Assembly: GCA_021823905.1 (NCBI GenBank)
Contig: JAKALX010000102.1
Coordinates: 1 to 10,055 of the forward strand
Reading direction: 5' to 3'
Origin: Chloroflexota bacterium
GTDB lineage: Bacteria > Chloroflexota > Dehalococcoidia > Tepidiformales > Tepidiformaceae
DNA length: 10,055 nt
Shown here: positions 6,735 through 10,055 of the stretch, in pieces
Position numbering within the stretch: the first letter of the stretch is position 1
Layout: each line of letters starts with the position of its first letter
Notes under the pieces: model-generated
What the model was told of the DNA's origin: nothing
Database searches by the model: none
The model's input: only the letters and a program-made list of their open reading frames with translations
Made by a program: the position numbers and the translations under genes

Positions 6735-7759
6735 AAGGCTTCGCGGCTGTTGATCTCTTCTGCGGCGCCGGTGGGATGACCCACGGGTTCCTACAGGGCG
6801 GCATGCGTGTAGTTGCCGGCGTCGACATTGACCCTTCGTGTAGATTCCCTCTCGAGGCTAACAACCTCGGAACTCGCTTCGTGGAACAGAGCATAGAGAC
6901 GCTCACAGCAGGCGAGTTGGCCGGCCTGTATCCACGCGGCGTCGTTCGCGTGCTTGTCGGATGTGCTCCATGTCAGCCGTTTTCGAAATACGCCCTCCGT
7001 GATGGTCCAGACGAGCGATGGCTGCTGCTCTACGAGTTCCTGCGGCTGGTTCGCGGCGTTCGCCCTGAGGTAGTGAGTATGGAGAACGTCCCCGAACTCA
7101 AGACGCAAGCCCATCCGGCGTACTGCGATTTCGTCGCAGGCCTTGAACAGCTGGGATACCAGGTTTGGGACGACGTAGTCCGGTGCGCAGACTACGGTGT
7201 CCCCCAGGCTCGTCGGCGGCTAGTGTTGATCGCAGGAGCATCTGGGCATGGCATCCAGTTGGTCCCGGCGACGCACGCTCGCGCGTTGACTGTGCGAGAT
7301 GCGATAGGCCATCTTCCACCGATTGAGGCTGGGGGTGGTTCGCCGCCGTACGATGTCATCCACATGGCGTCGCGGCTCAGTCCGACGAATCGGGAACGGA
7401 TCCGTGCGACGCCGGAGGGCGGTAGCTGGCGGGATTGGCCCGCCTCCTTGCGGTCACCGTGCCACGTGCGAGACTCGGGCCGATACTACGGGAGTGTTTA
7501 CGGCCGAATGACATGGGACCGACCTGCACCGACGATAACGACACAGTGCCACGGGTATGGCAACGGGCGCTTTGGTCACCCCGAACAGGATCGCGCCATC
7601 AGTCTGCGCGAAGCCGCCCTGTTGCAGACCTTTCCTCCGGGCTACACATTCGTCGCCCCTGGCGAACGGCCCGCCTTCAGGCAGGTGGGCCGGCACATCG
7701 GAAATGCCGTGCCTGTTGCCCTAGCGAAAGCGATCGCGACCAGCATCACGGAGGCATAG
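6731..7759 (+). CDS. DNA (cytosine-5-)-methyltransferase
   Basis: This enzyme transfers a methyl group from S-adenosylmethionine to C5 of cytosine in a specific DNA site. All main motifs are present in its 342 residues: motif I DLFCGAGGM (8-16), motif IV GCAPCQPFS with catalytic Cys81, motif VI MENV (117-120), motif VIII QARRRLVLIA (159-168), motif IX near RPAPTITT and SLREAALLQTFP, and motif X QVGRHIGNAVPVALAKAI (318-335). The target-recognition region lies between about 172 and 263 and includes SRLSPTNRERIRATPEGG. The recognised site cannot be read from sequence. The ATG overlaps the vsr stop, and GAGG lies 8 nt upstream. No cognate restriction enzyme is adjacent. The 3' end overlaps the opposing HEPN gene by 14 bp. 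Confidence 0.96.
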   Translation: MKGFAAVDLFCGAGGMTHGFLQGGMRVVAGVDIDPSCRFPLEANNLGTRFVEQSIETLTAGELAGLYPRGVVRVLVGCAPCQPFSKYALRDGPDERWLLLYEFLRLVRGVRPEVVSMENVPELKTQAHPAYCDFVAGLEQLGYQVWDDVVRCADYGVPQARRRLVLIAGASGHGIQLVPATHARALTVRDAIGHLPPIEAGGGSPPYDVIHMASRLSPTNRERIRATPEGGSWRDWPASLRSPCHVRDSGRYYGSVYGRMTWDRPAPTITTQCHGYGNGRFGHPEQDRAISLREAALLQTFPPGYTFVAPGERPAFRQVGRHIGNAVPVALAKAIATSITEA

Positions 7760-8465
7760 ACCGCTCGAACCCGCGCGCTTCGAGGTACTCCGCAAAGCAC
7801 CTAATCAGCTCCCGCAAGTACCGCACTACGGCAGCCGCCCAAGTACGCAAATCGCGTACCGAAACTGACCTGCCACAGTCCCCGAACGATGATTCGCCAT
7901 GTGCGAGCTCGTTACGCCTCCTACAGATCAAGCCAAGGGTCCCTTCATCATCCACCACATGGCGCTTGACACCTTCTTCGACCGACCGTCGAACCGCCAG
8001 TGGGACCCCGAATTGCCTTGCGACCTTCTCGATCTGTCGGTCGTCGAGGTTCCCGCCGGGGAGCGACGGCCTGAAGTCGATCGCACGCCGCCCAACGACG
8101 TGCTCGCAGATCTCCAGCAATAGCTGAATCCGCTTCTCTTGGGACAGCAATTCCCCGGCGCGACCCTCGTGGTCGAGCCAATGCATCCGCCACTCCTCTG
8201 CCAGGCGCTCATACACGACGCTGCCATCTCGAATCTCGTCTGCGACTCTCGCAAGGCAAGCAGTGACGGTGGACTCAACGAGGTTGTAGAGGTGGAGGAA
8301 TACGCTGCCCTTGAGCACATGACGCGTCGTGGTGTCGACGGCCCGACGAGCCTGCCCGTTCCTTGCAACGAGTTCGGCACCCGAGTCCTCCAGAAAGCGC
8401 AATGTTGTCAGATAGTACGCCACCTCGAAACTTCGCTGGCGGAATTCCTGTCGGATCTCTTGCAT
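7746..8465 (-). CDS. HEPN-domain protein, MAE_28990/MAE_18760-like
   Basis: The 239-residue, mainly helical protein carries RNELAH at 184-189, the R-x4-H signature of HEPN ribonucleases. The N-terminal part (SVFLHLYNLVESTVTACLAR, 54-73) and the late-placed RNELAH fit the MAE_28990/MAE_18760 family that I recall being paired with DUF262 proteins. HEPN proteins of this kind usually cut RNA and act as toxins or as effectors in phage defence. Arg and His are both kept, so activity is plausible. The ATG lies 4 bp after the DUF262 stop with no strong ribosome binding site, which points to translational coupling. The stop overlaps the methyltransferase gene on the other strand. There is no signal peptide or membrane segment. 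Confidence 0.82.
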   Translation of the reverse strand: MQEIRQEFRQRSFEVAYYLTTLRFLEDSGAELVARNGQARRAVDTTTRHVLKGSVFLHLYNLVESTVTACLARVADEIRDGSVVYERLAEEWRMHWLDHEGRAGELLSQEKRIQLLLEICEHVVGRRAIDFRPSLPGGNLDDRQIEKVARQFGVPLAVRRSVEEGVKRHVVDDEGTLGLICRRRNELAHGESSFGDCGRSVSVRDLRTWAAAVVRYLRELIRCFAEYLEARGFERSMPP

Positions 8466-8469
8466 GGCT

Positions 8470-9603
8470 TCAGTCCCTGGACGGAATGCAGGCCGCCGCT
8501 TCCTCGCGCCGACCCATAAGCATGAATTGGCTGTATTCAGTTCGATTCAGGATTCGGCTGCGCACATTCGCCGCGCTTGAGGTGGTCAGCTCGAAGAAAT
8601 CATCTGACACAATCCACTCCTTGGGATCGATCGTAGGTTTCTGGCGGAGGAACTGGGGTTCGCGGCGCGCCGCGAGCCATACACCAACGGCGATGGCATC
8701 GAATCGCACGCGCGGGGTGGCCTTCGATGTGGCCTTTTTCCGGAATCCATACGGAAAGTAGCTCTCAACGAACGCCATCACTTTGTGAAACCGCTCGCGG
8801 TACTCCTCGACTACCCGCGGGTCTGCCAATGCGCGCTCGTTGGCCCGCTGCAACCACGATTTCAGGAACTCGCTGATCCTGTCACGATAGTCGGCCAAGC
8901 CGTTTGGCACAGCATCCCCGAAGGCAAAGAACCGTGTGATGAGCTCCTCTCCCTCGCGCTTCCTTCTGGCCGCCTCAGACATGGGACACAGGCGCAAGAA
9001 GCGCTCGTCGGTGGCCAGTTTGTCTAGGAGGTCCGTAACGGGGCCCATGACCGAGCCGCGGCGCGTCTCCACTGGCTCCGCGATCAGCGAACCTGTGTTA
9101 ATGCGATCGAAGAGGTCCCGGCGGTCGTCCTCCGAGGCCTTCTGGGACAAGACCACGGAGCGGATCGTACGGTTTCTCAGGCGCCGCTGCTGTGCCTTTG
9201 GGAGGTTGGAGTAGCTGAAGCCGTCCAACTCGGAGAGGCGCTCTAGACCCACTAGCACCAGCTCGTCGTTCAGGAATGCCTTGCAGGTGCTGAGCCGTTG
9301 CATCCCATCCACGACCTCGAGACGCCCATCCTGGATATCGGCAAAGAAGAGAAACGGGATTGGGAGGCCGATCAGTAGGGACTCGATGAACCGCGATTGA
9401 CGGCGGTCATCCCAGCGGAATCGTCGCTGGTAGGCAGGGACGAAAATGTCGTCGTCCTCACCGCCGGCCCCGAACTTCTGAACGAGGAGTTCGATCGTGA
9501 ACTCTTTGGTGTCGTAGTCCAGAATCCTCTGGCTCGTCTCGAGCTGCTCCATAGCCGCCGAGTTCTGCTCCTCGTCAGCCCCATATGTATCCTCGTAAAG
9601 CAT
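8470..9603 (-). CDS. DUF262 (ParB/GmrS-like) protein
   Basis: The 377-residue protein has the DUF262 core: VPAYQRRFRWDD (55-66, family PxYQRxYxW), LLIGLPIPFLFF (76-87), VVDGMQRLST (97-106, family DGQQR) and LFDRINTGSLIAEPVETRRG (164-183). In GmrSD and related systems this domain is the nucleotide-dependent, ParB-like part. The HNH nuclease domain (DUF1524) often fused to it is absent here. Instead the next gene encodes a HEPN protein, so cutting may be done by the partner. The start at 9603 is preferred over an upstream ATG at 9645, because AAGGGAAGG lies a few bases before it and the 14 extra residues look non-coding. A -10-like TATTAT lies just upstream on the minus strand. Confidence 0.88.
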   Translation of the reverse strand: MLYEDTYGADEEQNSAAMEQLETSQRILDYDTKEFTIELLVQKFGAGGEDDDIFVPAYQRRFRWDDRRQSRFIESLLIGLPIPFLFFADIQDGRLEVVDGMQRLSTCKAFLNDELVLVGLERLSELDGFSYSNLPKAQQRRLRNRTIRSVVLSQKASEDDRRDLFDRINTGSLIAEPVETRRGSVMGPVTDLLDKLATDERFLRLCPMSEAARRKREGEELITRFFAFGDAVPNGLADYRDRISEFLKSWLQRANERALADPRVVEEYRERFHKVMAFVESYFPYGFRKKATSKATPRVRFDAIAVGVWLAARREPQFLRQKPTIDPKEWIVSDDFFELTTSSAANVRSRILNRTEYSQFMLMGRREEAAACIPSRD

Positions 9604-9643
9604 TCGGAACCTTCCCTTCTCATTGCCGCCCCTGCCCTGGGCC

Positions 9644-9659
9644 ATTATGGCGTATAATA
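9644..9659 (-). promoter_or_regulatory. Possible -10 region of the DUF262-HEPN operon with a dyad
   Basis: On the minus strand TATTAT (9659-9654) would start transcription about 45 bp before the chosen ATG. It overlaps an inverted repeat, ATTAT-5 nt-ATAAT (9644-9658). The best -35 candidate, TGGACT, would need a long 19-bp spacer, so the promoter is tentative. A repressor bound to the dyad would cover the -10 box, which would suit autoregulation. Confidence 0.35.
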
Positions 9660-9863
9660 GGTAACACGTATCCCATTCAGTCCATCCTGTATTGAGGTCA
9701 GGGTCGCGTTCTTGCCGTGTCTTGCCACCCGCGTTAGCAGACTCTGCCCCGCGGGCGGCCCGGCCCTCTTGCCGAATTCAGATGTTGAATCGGTACCGGG
9801 TATCGCCATTTCACCTTGTGGTCAGGACAGCGGTCGGTTTCCGTACCGCTCGTAGGTATCGCC
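9646..9863. other. Intergenic region upstream of the DUF262 gene
   Basis: About 218 bp separate the two minus-strand genes. The region holds an inverted repeat AGCGGT-10 nt-ACCGCT near 9830-9850 and two partly matching segments, GTACCGGGTATCGCC (9793-9807) and GTACCG followed by GTATCGCC (9843-9863). No T-run follows, so a terminator for the AraC-type gene is not shown. Confidence 0.35.
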
Positions 9864-10055
9864 CTACTCGACCGCCGCTTCCCCGACCTGCCCGCGCAGT
9901 CTGTTGACGTCCTTCGCGGGGGGGGCGCCGAAGTAGCGGCCGTACTCGCGGCTGAACTGGGAGGCGCTGGCGTAGCCCACGTTGCGGCTCGCGATGCCCG
10001 CGTCCATCAATTTCGCCAGCATCAGGCGGCGGGCCTCCTGGAGGCGCAGTGTCTT
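9864..10055 (-). CDS. AraC-family transcriptional regulator, C-terminal end only
   Basis: Reading the minus strand from 10055 gives 63 residues in frame to TAG at 9866-9864. They begin KTLRLQEARRLMLA, continue with VGYASASQFSREYGRYFGAP, and end NRLRGQVGEAAVE. This is the second helix-turn-helix half of an AraC/XylS DNA-binding domain; RLQEARRLML and GYxSxSQFSREYxRxFGxPP are its typical landmarks. The sensing domain and most of the DNA-binding domain lie beyond the window, so the ligand and targets are unknown. A C8 run encodes the Ala-Pro-Pro of this conserved segment. The gene is too short here to say whether it controls the neighbouring defence genes. Confidence 0.85.
   Translation of the reverse strand, partial: KTLRLQEARRLMLAKLMDAGIASRNVGYASASQFSREYGRYFGAPPAKDVNRLRGQVGEAAVE

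Noticed and set aside
1272..9796. GGTACC words scattered over the window
   Set aside because: Apart from the tandem pair at 5540-5561, their spacing and flanks are unrelated, so a shared regulatory role is not supported.
1..10055. CRISPR array or phage att sites
   Set aside because: No regularly spaced repeats were found, and no integrase, tRNA end or matching direct repeats bound the island within the window.

Overview
The window is a high-GC bacterial accessory region. The phylum cannot be fixed from the sequence. The secreted protein at 1656-3173 has a modular build that I associate from memory with Acidobacteriota-like secretomes. The Vsr and cytosine-methyltransferase genes look like those common in actinobacteria and other GC-rich bacteria. 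Both comparisons are weak taxonomic hints. No housekeeping genes, rRNA, tRNA or CRISPR array were found.

Layout, left to right. (1) 2-1222: an IS110-family transposase, cut by the window edge. It is followed by about 430 bp with hairpins and one doubtful micro-ORF. (2) 1656-3457: an exported modular protein and a small gene starting 5 bp after its stop. The last ~100 codons of the exported protein and the small gene are clearly lower in GC (about 51-53% in lines counted by hand, against about 66% upstream). (3) 3726-5420, minus strand: a 564-residue protein that I do not recognise. Its upstream region carries an exact tandem 11-bp repeat. (4) 5726-6103: a small gene with a strong ribosome binding site and a degenerate-looking tail. 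(5) 6166-7759, plus strand: a possible leader peptide, a Vsr mismatch endonuclease and a C5-cytosine methyltransferase, joined by two ATGA overlaps. (6) 7746-9603, minus strand: a DUF262 (ParB/GmrS-like) protein followed after 4 bp by a HEPN protein with an intact R-x4-H motif. This pair overlaps the methyltransferase gene tail-to-tail by 14 bp. (7) 9864-10055, minus strand: the C-terminal end of an AraC-family regulator.

How the genes may work together. Vsr and the methyltransferase form a familiar pair: the methylase makes 5-methylcytosine and Vsr starts repair of T:G mismatches left by its deamination. No classical restriction endonuclease sits beside them. The DUF262-HEPN pair is a known defence or toxin-antitoxin-like arrangement. 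Packing these two operons end to end suggests one defence island, possibly with the HEPN/DUF262 pair as the effector arm. The unknown 564-residue protein next to this island and the low-GC tail/small-gene pair are the most likely places for something undescribed. The IS110 element fits a region that gains genes by transfer.
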